Shown here piece by piece: positions 13,105-21,900 of a stretch of 64,000 nucleotides of DNA. The notes under the pieces are model-generated. The model was not told where the DNA came from and did no database searches. It was given only the letters and a program-made list of their open reading frames with translations. A program made the position numbers and the translations under genes. Position 1 is the first letter of the stretch. Every line of letters starts with the position of its first letter. Source of the DNA: Glebionis coronaria (Eukaryota > Streptophyta > Magnoliopsida > Asterales > Asteraceae); contig CM046875.1 in the NCBI GenBank assembly GCA_025667525.1, positions 529,877,079 to 529,941,078 of the forward strand, given 5' to 3'.

Positions 13105-13310
13105 GACAAAATAATACGCATTTGATCTTGGTTCTCAGGCACATCGAATTATGAGTTGGATCCATGAGTTTAAAGGGTAAGGAAGGCATCCCTCCAGACC
13201 AACAAAGGCTCATCTTTGTAGTAAAACAACTTAAGGAAGGACGTACCCAGACTGCCTATAATAATTAGAAAGAGTCCGCTCTCCACCTTTTCCTTCGTTA
13301 TCATGGTGGT
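13105..13310 (+). pseudogene. Polyubiquitin fragment (pseudogene)
   Basis: From 13173 one frame reads [13 protein letters not shown], then QL..GRT...YN, then KES.LHL.LR..GG. That is the second half of a ubiquitin unit ending in the diagnostic GG at about 13310. The frame has an in-frame TAG in place of one residue after YNN, and several substitutions in otherwise invariant ubiquitin positions (for example FVVKQ where ubiquitin has FAGKQ). Upstream, 13105-13172 may be the decayed first half, but that is weak. It lies 120 bases after the EF-2 remnant on the same strand. Ubiquitin is normally nearly invariant, so this copy is dead. Confidence 0.85.
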
Positions 13311-13340
13311 GATTCAAATGCCTTTTGTTTAGTTGATACT

Positions 13341-13650
13341 TGTTGAATAATTTTCTTGCTACTCATGTGCGAGTGTTTGTCAACAATGGAAACTTTTGGA
13401 TGGTTTTAATAAAGTACTTATTTCGTGAATTGGGTTTTCCGTATGATAATATATTATGTTTCTTTGTGTTCCAAACTCCTAAATCTCACTTTTACCTATT
13501 TATTTTTGGTCAATTTCATAGGATGTGAATAATCTCCTTAGTAGTCAGTTGCGAGTGTTTGTTAACAGTAACAGTTTTTGGATGGTTTTAATAAATTCCT
13601 TATTTGGTGAATTGAGTTTTCCTTATGATTGTATATTATGTTTATATGTG
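13341..13650 (+). repeat. Diverged tandem duplication, about 182 bp period
   Basis: Two related segments begin with TGAATAAT..C, share GCGAGTGTTTGT and TTTTGGATGGTTTTAATAAA, and end GATNNTATATTATGTTT. GCGAGTGTTT starts at 13369 and again at 13551. Following the ubiquitin remnant directly, this could be a duplicated 3' untranslated region, but that is inference. Confidence 0.6.
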
Positions 13651-14218
13651 ATGATCAATTTTTCAAGTTGGACAAGAAGAGAAGGGAGAAAACTATAGTT
13701 GACTCAAAATGTATTTCTTTTTATTTAAATATAAAATGAAAGATTTACAAGAAAAAAAAGGATCCTATAGAGGAAAATGAGGTTCAATATATAAATAAAT
13801 ACAATTCCTAATTTTGAAACTGCTTTTTCTTTTATTAGTAAGTTTTCTTGCTTTATATAAAAAAATTAACTTAACAAAACTCTCTAAATGGTCTAGATTA
13901 TAACATCTAATGCCTGGAATGGTAAAAGAATTATTTGATCATGTTAGCCTCTGCGACCGGTAATTATTTCATACGTGTTTATTTCATGACAACATTTATT
14001 AGATATAGAAAAACTACATTAAAAAGACCCCCATAAAAGCGAATGGTATCAATAATTTTTCCATCAATACCAATGATGTTGTCAATTGCACAATAGTGAA
14101 TTTTTTTCATTCATTCTTGATCGAGCAGTATTATAATTGACTAAAGCAAGCCAAACAGAAGTAATTAATTAAGTTGGGTTTGTAAAGTCGATTAGAGGAT
14201 GAGGTGAGAGCATGTTTG
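13651..14218. other. AT-rich intergenic stretch
   Basis: I see no coding frame, repeat or RNA gene here. Confidence 0.4.
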
Positions 14219-14325
14219 TGTTAGATAATATAGTTGGCCCAGACCTTATTGTGGGTTATGGTCCATTAGAGTTAGTTTTTGTTTAGCTTGTTCAATAAAA
14301 TATATGTTTCTTATATATACATACT
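14219..14325 (+). repeat. Truncated short LTR, same family as 38906-39071
   Basis: It starts TGTTAGATAATATAGTTGGCCC and follows the 166-bp LTR at 38906-39071 for about 107 bp. It then stops after ACATA, where the intact copy would continue TGCTATCC. CTAG follows at the break, suggesting interruption by a Helitron-like end. Confidence 0.7.
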
Positions 14326-14350
14326 AGCCTTAAGGCCCGCCCACTGAGTG
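14326..14350 (-). mobile_element. Possible Helitron 3' terminus, minus strand
   Basis: On the minus strand the sequence ends GGGCGGGCCTTAAGGCTAG immediately before T in the interrupted LTR. Helitrons end in CTRR and insert between A and T; the left neighbour here is A, as required. The palindrome GCCTTAAGGC precedes the end. The opposite (5' TC) end was not found, so the extent is unknown. Confidence 0.35.
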
Positions 14351-15310
14351 ACTTCTTTAAAGATATTTTCCAAAGATACACGTTAAAAATAATAAAAGTA
14401 AAAACTTTCAAGATTTATATAGTAGTTTTCCTATAAAGACTTGTTTATCTGCAAACGGATAATAAGAAGTTATCTAATTGCATACACTTGCTATACAATA
14501 AAAGAACAACTTGGACTTATAAAAAAACTCGGTAAAAACTCATTATTCAAGCATATGGGTTAAAACCTATGTTTTTGCTAGTTAAAAAGAACCTATGTTT
14601 TTGCAACATATAAACAGCTAAAATAAGTAATCCAAGCACAACTTATATTTTAATCGACAACCACAACTATAGCAGCAAACCCTTCGGCTCAAGCACTAAA
14701 TCCATAAGCAATTGATGGTGTAATGGTTCCAATGGGTTAGATAAAGCACTAAATCCATCAATAATTGTTGCAGCTAGACCTATTACTATACATATGCAAC
14801 AAATGTAGTATAATCCCAGTTCAATAATATAGATGATCGTCTGTGTGGCATTGTGGTCTATTCTTTTTAATAAGCGGTACTAAGAGCTCTACTTACTTTC
14901 ACCAAGAATATGTCACACTTACGTGTTTTGTTTCTCAATTTAACAACAATGATTATTGAAACAAACTCTATAGTTAATATTATAAGATGATTTTATGGGT
15001 TTTAAACAAATTTACTCAAAACATAGTTTAAAAATACCCTCATGTTGAAGTTCATGGAGCAGTTTTTCTTTAGCAAGACATCTTTGGAAATATACAGAAA
15101 ATAACTTATGAGAATGTGTTCATTGTGTATTGAATCACAAGTAAAAATGACATCAGTTGACGGGTTTTTTTACTGAACCTAACACAAGTAGTGACTTCAA
15201 CTTATTTGTTTTCACTTAGTAATTGTTGGCAAAATAAACAACGTAATTAACAATCATACCACTAAATATTAACTTTTATCAACGAGTTGCAATTTGGCTC
15301 AAAAGTCTAA
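14351..15310. other. AT-rich stretch without recognisable genes
   Basis: Only a short local duplication is visible (GCACTAAATCCAT twice near 14692 and 14745). If the Helitron end at 14326 is real, this is its interior. Confidence 0.35.
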
Positions 15311-15555
15311 GGGGGTGTTTAATTCGGCTTATATAGTTGACTTATGGATTGCTTGATTTTGGGCTTATATTTCATAAGCTCACTTTTTTATGGCTTATTT
15401 TGAAACTTTTCAGCTTATATGAGTTCGTTATGACATAATAACCTATATAAGCCGAAAAATTTTAAAAATAAGTCACAAAAATTGAGCTTACGAAACATAA
15501 GCCCAAAACCAAATAAGCATTAAGCCAGCTATATAACTCAAAACAAACACCCCTC
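15311..15555. mobile_element. Fold-back MITE
   Basis: A 245-bp element with terminal inverted repeats GGGGTGTTT/AAACACCCC. The inverted similarity continues inwards; for example GGGCTTATATTTCATAAGCTCA pairs with TGAGCTTACGAAACATAAGCCC. Most of the element can fold into one long imperfect hairpin. No coding capacity. I could not read a clear target duplication, so the superfamily is open. Confidence 0.7.
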
Positions 15556-16336
15556 AACTATCTAATAACAAATTAGTATCAAATTATTAAGTAAAACAAA
15601 ACCCAATTTCGCTCTATCATTTAGCTACCCTTTCCTATCCAAAACCATTAAGCAACACTTATAGATAAAATGCAAGATACTTTGATTTTTCCTGACATAC
15701 CTGTCGATTAGATCACAAAGAAGAAACTTTGGTCCGCTTACGGTGGCTTCAAGCAAATATTAAATGCTAAATATGCTGCATTTTTTCATAAGTATTAGGC
15801 AATGACGTTGATTGGCTATTTGTAATTCCCAACAATTTTTTTCATCTAATAACAAAGAGTTTAGCCGCTTATTGTTGTCAATTATAGCAGACAAAAGGGA
15901 TGTTTGTCCATAAAAATTGCTTTTGTTTATGTATTTGAATTATTTGTGGCGAGTGAAATATATCAGCTATGATCATAAAGATATATCACCTGCCTCGCAT
16001 CACGGCCTGCAAAATTCTCCACAAGCTCCTATTGTATAAAAACCACAATTCTTAAAGCTTTATTCATGGTGACTTTTTATGTAAGACACGGCCTATCAAT
16101 GCTTCTATAAACCTCAAGCATCATTTATCATACAAATCAGCAAGTTTCCCTCCATCATCATCAGAAACTTCAATTATATTTTCGCTTACGAAAACTACCA
16201 GCAATGCTGCAATCTCTTGTTTTAGCTTCATAAGCTCCTCATTTCCTGAAACAAAAAATGCAAGGGAGGTTGTGTCATCACCGCCTATTTATTGGATGCA
16301 AAAAAGGTTGTATGGTTGCTGTTAGGGGGTGTTTGG
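15556..16336. other. Interval before copia element C1
   Basis: AT-rich sequence with no gene I can support apart from the exon-like fragment at 16097-16250. Confidence 0.35.
16097..16250 (-). other. Exon-like fragment of unknown origin
   Basis: On the minus strand a splice-acceptor-like TTTTTTGTTTCAG is followed by 39 open codons beginning NEELMKLKQEIAALLVVFVS and ending KLADLYDK before a stop. I do not recognise the peptide. It could be a captured exon of the putative Helitron ending at 14326, or chance. Confidence 0.2.
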
Positions 16337-16621
16337 TGAAGGTTTATTAACATCATAACAATGATATAAAACCCTAAACGAGATTAAAGCACATATAGCG
16401 GAAGCGATTTAACAAGATCATAATAATAACGCAATTATAATTAATCGAATTAGGGTTACATACCTTTACGCTAAAGCAATTTCACAAGACGAAGAACGAA
16501 TCATCAATTCGGGTTTATACCGTAATACACCAAGATATAGTCTAAAGTAAGACTATATTACGATCTTGTACACACGTAGTACAACAAGCTAACCGTAATT
16601 TTAGCACGTGAAAACCAAGCT
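16337..16621 (-). repeat. C1 3' LTR, left part (before the G2 insertion)
   Basis: It begins TGAAGGTTTATTAAC, matching the C1 5' LTR at 34530. It ends with the G2 target duplication AAGCT at 16617-16621. Confidence 0.85.
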
Positions 16622-17203
16622 TGATGACGTATAGTCCCCAGCCGGGTCATTAACCCGGCCCGAGGGTACTACCCGTATCCGGCCCATTACGTATGGGTGG
16701 GATGATGTCAGTCAGGCTTATGGGCCTGAATGAACAGTAACCGCGCACACGTGTGCGGCCCACGGCCTGGTACGGCCGATACGGCCGACATAGGGTTAGA
16801 CAGAATAATATCCTGTCTAGGGATATCTTTACCCCAATAAGAGAGGATATTCACTACCAGAATTAGAAGATTACAATCATTCTAATTCTGGTGTTTATCT
16901 CTTCCTTGGGGCCGAAGGATCAGTGAAAGCCCACTAGGGTTTTCACTGCCTATAAAAGGAACCCCCAAGGGTTCCACAAAGGTATCACAATTCTCTCTAA
17001 ACTCACATATAACCCTAAATCGATTACTTACTCTCACGCCGGAGTCTAATCGTGGGAAACTTTCCCACGGTAAGCCTAACGCGTGTTGTTTAGTGTGCAG
17101 GATCCCAACCAGAAGATTCACTTGGTGCAGGAGCCGGTACCCAGCCAACCCGAATTAAGCCTAATTCGGGTCTAACAAGGATCAACCAACTTTTGCATCA
17201 ACA
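16622..17203 (+). repeat. G2 5' LTR
   Basis: TGATGACG...CATCAACA, 582 bp, GC-rich in its first half. It holds an unusual number of perfect inverted repeats: 16641-16659, 16744-16757, 16857-16891, 16958-16975, 17051-17069 and 17148-17171. Confidence 0.95.
16951..16958 (+). promoter_or_regulatory. TATA box of the G2 LTR
   Basis: TATAAAAG in a plausible promoter position within the LTR, about 250 bases before its 3' edge. The same sequence occurs in the 3' LTR. Confidence 0.55.
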
Positions 17204-17225
17204 AGTTGGCGCCATCCGTGGGACC
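17204..17225 (+). other. Primer-binding site of G2
   Basis: AGTTGGCGCCATCCGTGGGACC follows the LTR. The TGGCGCC core resembles primer sites of Tat and Athila elements, usually attributed to tRNAs ending in GGCGCCA such as tRNA-Asp. The exact tRNA is not determined. Confidence 0.65.
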
Positions 17226-17266
17226 TTAACACTAAGCTAGAACAAAACCTCATCTCAATCTTTTCA

Positions 17267-18940
17267 ATGACGAAGGGGCATCCGCCAGTTAACCCCAGGA
17301 ACGTGAATCCTGGGAATCGGAAGTCCCCAGGAGAAGGGATTCTTATTCCCAACCAATCACCTAGCCGCCTCGCAGGCGGGCCAGGTAACCGTAGCGGTCT
17401 TCAGTCCGCAGGGGTGACGAGCACGATCTCGGTGACACCCCCGCCCACTTCAACCCTGGACAACCCTGATCCGGGAAGTGCGCCAGACCCTCCTAACAAA
17501 GAGCCACGTAGACCCTTAATGGAGGAAGAAGTGGAAGCTCAACCACTCAGCGAGGATGAGCTCACTCGAGTTCTCACTCAGAATTTTGAAAGGATCGTCC
17601 CAGGGATCGCATCGAGATTGAGCCTGGGGAGGAACCTCCAAGCCCGACTCAACTTTGGCGACAGTGGACCATCCACTCCTTCCCGAAATCGGAGAAAAAG
17701 GAGGACTCAGCCTCGGGAGCAGGGAACCTTTGAGGAAGACCCTCAACCCCGGAATGTGTTTGACCGCATAGGGGATCGCATCATGCAAGAATTAACGCAG
17801 CCTCAAGATGGAGAAAGGTCAGATGGCTCACCCGAGCGGCCAGACCGAGAGCTGACCAGAACCACACGCCGCCCAAGTGTGTGGGATAGAATGAACACAG
17901 GGAGGAAGGCTCCTGGTTCGTCTCAAAAAAGTGGTCCCTACTCAAAAGGCGGGGCACCCCCGCCGTCCCCAGATCCGTCTGGGGAGGACTCAGATGACCA
18001 TCCGCCCAAACGCCGTCGGCCTAGGCGCACGCCACCACCACCAAACAATGATGAGTATTATGGTGGCCCCTACTATAGGGATACGGAAGCAGAGGACCTC
18101 TCGCGTCCGTGGTGTGAACCATGGGATGACCCTAGGCTCACGCGGCCATGGGCTGATCCCAGGGAAGATCCGTTTACCCTCCGTATACGGAACTACTCTG
18201 AGGACACCAAGCGTCGCATGCCGGCATGTATCAAGACGTATGATGGGTCCGGTGATCCTGTCGATCACCTCAAAATATTTGATACTCAGGCTAAAATTGA
18301 GCGATGGCCCATGCCTATATGGTGCCAAATGTTCAATTCGACCTTAATTGGAAACGCTCGTGACTGGTTCGAGGCACTCCCCCCACGGAGCATTGATAGT
18401 TTCACGGAACTACGCACCGCGTTCGAGAACAATTATACTCAAAGGAAGAAGTATAATAGGGATCCGGTTTCATTGGCAACTGTCAATCAACGGCCGGGGG
18501 AGTCCACAGAAGCCTTCACTGAGCGCTTCAATGATGAGTGCACACGCACGAGAACCATGCCAGAGCTCCTGAAAATCTCGGACTACATGCACGCCATAAC
18601 AGACAGAGAACTGATCAGGCGTCTCAACGACAAGCGTCCAGAGAGATATGATGACCTCATGGAAAGGGTCAGAAATTTCATAGAGGGAGAGACAGCTGTT
18701 GCCGCGGCCTACCCATCCCGAGGGAATGGGTACCGCTCAAATGACCAGTCCCGGAGACAGTCGGGTGGCCAAGGCAACCAGAACAATAATAAAAGCTCGG
18801 ACTATAAGAGCCAAAGCAAAGGCGGACGGTCGGACGACAAGTTCACCCCCTTAAAGATGTCCTACCGGGAGATCTTGTTGACTGAAGGGGCGAATTTTCC
18901 AAGACCTCCCCCAATGACCACACCCCCGGAACGTCGGTAG
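17267..18940 (+). CDS. G2 gag (capsid) protein
   Basis: A 557-residue Gag that would form the retrotransposon particle. The first third is proline-, arginine- and acid-rich and low complexity. The capsid-like 'retrotransposon gag' domain lies at about residues 320-480, including FNSTLIGNARDWFEALP and LATVNQRPGESTEAFTERF. A basic, asparagine- and glycine-rich tail follows. The start is the first ATG after the primer site, about 60 bases downstream. It ends in TAG at 18938-18940, but the same frame stays open straight into pol. The zinc-knuckle-like CX2HX4HX4C motif expected at the Gag C-terminus lies just beyond that stop. Either the stop is a recent nonsense mutation or pol is made by readthrough. 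Confidence 0.9.
   Translation: MTKGHPPVNPRNVNPGNRKSPGEGILIPNQSPSRLAGGPGNRSGLQSAGVTSTISVTPPPTSTLDNPDPGSAPDPPNKEPRRPLMEEEVEAQPLSEDELTRVLTQNFERIVPGIASRLSLGRNLQARLNFGDSGPSTPSRNRRKRRTQPREQGTFEEDPQPRNVFDRIGDRIMQELTQPQDGERSDGSPERPDRELTRTTRRPSVWDRMNTGRKAPGSSQKSGPYSKGGAPPPSPDPSGEDSDDHPPKRRRPRRTPPPPNNDEYYGGPYYRDTEAEDLSRPWCEPWDDPRLTRPWADPREDPFTLRIRNYSEDTKRRMPACIKTYDGSGDPVDHLKIFDTQAKIERWPMPIWCQMFNSTLIGNARDWFEALPPRSIDSFTELRTAFENNYTQRKKYNRDPVSLATVNQRPGESTEAFTERFNDECTRTRTMPELLKISDYMHAITDRELIRRLNDKRPERYDDLMERVRNFIEGETAVAAAYPSRGNGYRSNDQSRRQSGGQGNQNNNKSSDYKSQSKGGRSDDKFTPLKMSYREILLTEGANFPRPPPMTTPPERR
18938..18940 (+). other. In-frame TAG between gag and pol
   Basis: The only stop in an otherwise continuous frame from 17267 to 22930. 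Context is CGG TAG GGA. It could be readthrough-regulated or a new point mutation; the sequence alone does not decide. Confidence 0.85.
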
Positions 18941-21900
18941 GGAAGTCGCTTCTGCGAATTCCATAATGACAAAGGACACGGCACGGAGGAGTGTATCCAG
19001 CTGAAGAAGCATATTGAGTCGCTAATCAAATCAGGCAAACTCAAGCACCTAGTCAAGGATTGGAAAGACGGAAAGGACAACAACAAGAAGTATGATAAGA
19101 AGGATCCCCAAAAAGACAAGCCTTCTACCATATACATGATCCAATCCAGGCAGCGCCGCACGAGACAGAAAATTGGCCAAAAATTTTCACGCGGCAAGGA
19201 AATCTCATTCCCTCTCATCACAGCAAGTGACGTGGTTGATGCGCCTCTCACTATTGAGATAAGCATTGGAACACACAATGTTCGTCGCATGTATGTGGAT
19301 GGAGGATCGTCAGCAGAGGTGTTGTATGAACACTGCTTTGTGCAGTTATGCCCAGAGATAAGAAGCCAATTAGTACCGGCCACGTCGCCGCTTACTGGTT
19401 TTAGTGGAGATACGATCTGGCCAATAGGGCAGTTGCGTTTGCTTGTCACCATTGGGAATGAGGAACATTCTACTACAACGTGGATGAACTTCATGGTGAT
19501 ACGATCACATTCCCCTTATAATGGAATCATAGGCAGACCAGGCATTTTGGCTATCCGGGCAGTACCCTCTACGGCACACGGAATGATTAAGTTCCCCGTT
19601 GATGGGGGAATCGTTACTATTTATAACACAGTCGTGCCGACATCCGAGTGTCACACCGTGACAACACCGGCACCACCTGTACCACCCAAGGATGGGGCAC
19701 CACCACCCAATTGGAAGGTGGCCATTCACCCTGACTACCCGGAACATGAGGTATCCATAGGAGGGGCACTCTCAGATAGCGGCAAAAGGGCCATGTGTGC
19801 ACTTTTAAGTGCAAATCTGGACATATTCGCATGGGAGCCAAAACATATGACGGGTGTGCCACGTACGATAGCAGAGCATAAGCTCCAGATCCGCCAAGGG
19901 TACCAACCCATCAAGCAAAAGAAGCGCGGCCAGGCGCCCGAGAGAAGCCAAGTTATATTGGAGGAAGTGCGGAAACTGGTGGACGCAGGCATTATGCGCG
20001 AGGTATACTACCACGAGTGGTTATCCAATCCAGTCATGGTCAAGAAACATGACGGAAGTTGGCGCATGTGCGTGGATTTCACGGACCTGAACAAGGCCTG
20101 CCCACAAGACTGTTACCCGCTTCCAGAAATCGACTGGAAAGTAGAATCCTTGTGTGGATATCCTTTCAAATGCTTCTTGGATGCATATAAAGGGTATCAC
20201 CAAATCCAGATGGCGGAGGAGGATGAAGAGAAAACGGCGTTCCACACAAGCCAGGGCGTATATTGCTATACGAAAATGCCGTTCGGATTAAAGAACGCCG
20301 GCGCTACGTATCAGCGGTTGGTGGATAAAGCTTTCGAATCACAAATAGGACGCAACTTGGAGGTATATGTTGATGACTTGGTGATAAAAAGCCACACGGA
20401 GGAGGCACTCCTCCGGGATGTCCAGGAGACATTCGACACGCTGAGAAGGATTAATATGAAGTTAAATCCAAAGAAATGTACGTTTGGTGCAACAGAAGGA
20501 ATGTTCTTGGGATATTTGATTGACCCAAACGGCATCAAACCTTGTCCAGAGAAGACGGACGCAGTGATACGGCTACCGTCCCCGCAGACACGGAAGGAGG
20601 TGCAGTCCCTGAATGGGAAGTTAGCCGGACTAAATAGATTTCTATCCAAATCTGCAGAGAAGTCATTGCCCTTATTTAAGACACTAAAGAAGTGTATTAG
20701 AAAGGGAGACTTCCGTTGGACGAAGGAAGCTGAGGAAGCCTTTGGCCAACTCAAGCAGCATCTCGCATCTCTCCCCATGTTGGTAGCTCCCCGCCCAAAG
20801 GAGGAGCTTGTTATGTATCTCTCGGCTACCCATGGCGCAATAAGCGCGGTACTGATGACGGATAGAGACACAATACAGACCCCGGTCTACTTTATAAGTA
20901 GAACATTACAAGGAGCGGAGCTGAACTATTCCCCCATGGAAAAATTGGTGCTAGCACTAGTATTTGCTACAAAGCGGCTGCGCCGGTACTTTCAAGCGCA
21001 CCCGATTGTCGTGATTACGGATCAGCCAATCAAGCAGGTTATATCTAGACCAGACGTGGCAGGGAGACTAGAAAAGTGGAGCATCCTACTGGGAGGGCAT
21101 AATATATCTTACAGACCAAGGACGGCTGTTAAAGGCCAGATCTTGGCAGATTTCCTGATCGAGAAGCCGGATGAGGAAGAACCAATCATTAAGCAAGAGG
21201 AGGCCCCAGCGGAACCTTGGGTGCTATTCACGGACGGATCCTCGTGCACAGACGGGTCTGGGGCAGGCCTCATCCTCACAAATCCAGAAGGAATGGAATT
21301 CACATACGCCCTCCGTTTCGAGTTCACGGCCACTAATAACGAAGCGGAATATCAAGCATTAATTGCGGGTTTAAAAATCGCCGCTAGAATGGGAGTCCGC
21401 AACCTTGAGGCCTACGTAGACTCACGGCTTGTCGCGAACCATATTCTAGGTGGGTATGTGGCTAAGGAGGACAACATGGTCAGGTATCTGGAAAAAGTTA
21501 AGTCGTTAATCGCGACTTTCAGTAAGTTTTCCATTAAGCAGGTGCCAAGGGGCGAGAACAAGAAAGCGGACGCTCTCAGTAAGATCGCATCCACGAGCTT
21601 CGCCCACTTGTCTAAACAGGTTTTGGTGGAAATACTCAAGGAAAAGTCTATCACGGAAGGGGAAGTGACTGCTATAGTTGAAGAGGAGGGACCTACGTGG
21701 ATGACCCCAATCATAAACTATTTGACTAATGAAACCCTTCCAGACGAGGAAAAAGCAGCAAGACGCGTTAAAAGGAAGTCACAACATTTCGAACTCCGGG
21801 AAGGCATCCTTTACAAACGCTCTTTCTTGCAGCCGTGGCTGCGGTGTGTTGGACCACGCCAGGCGGCCTACGTTATCAGTGACATACACGAAGGATTGTG

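Noticed and set aside
18862..19494. Minus-strand 210-codon frame opposite the gag/pol junction
   Set aside because: It is a shadow of the strongly coding plus strand (pol motifs are on that strand) and has no domain.
20311..20871. Minus-strand 186-codon frame inside pol
   Set aside because: Shadow of the RT/RNase H coding strand.
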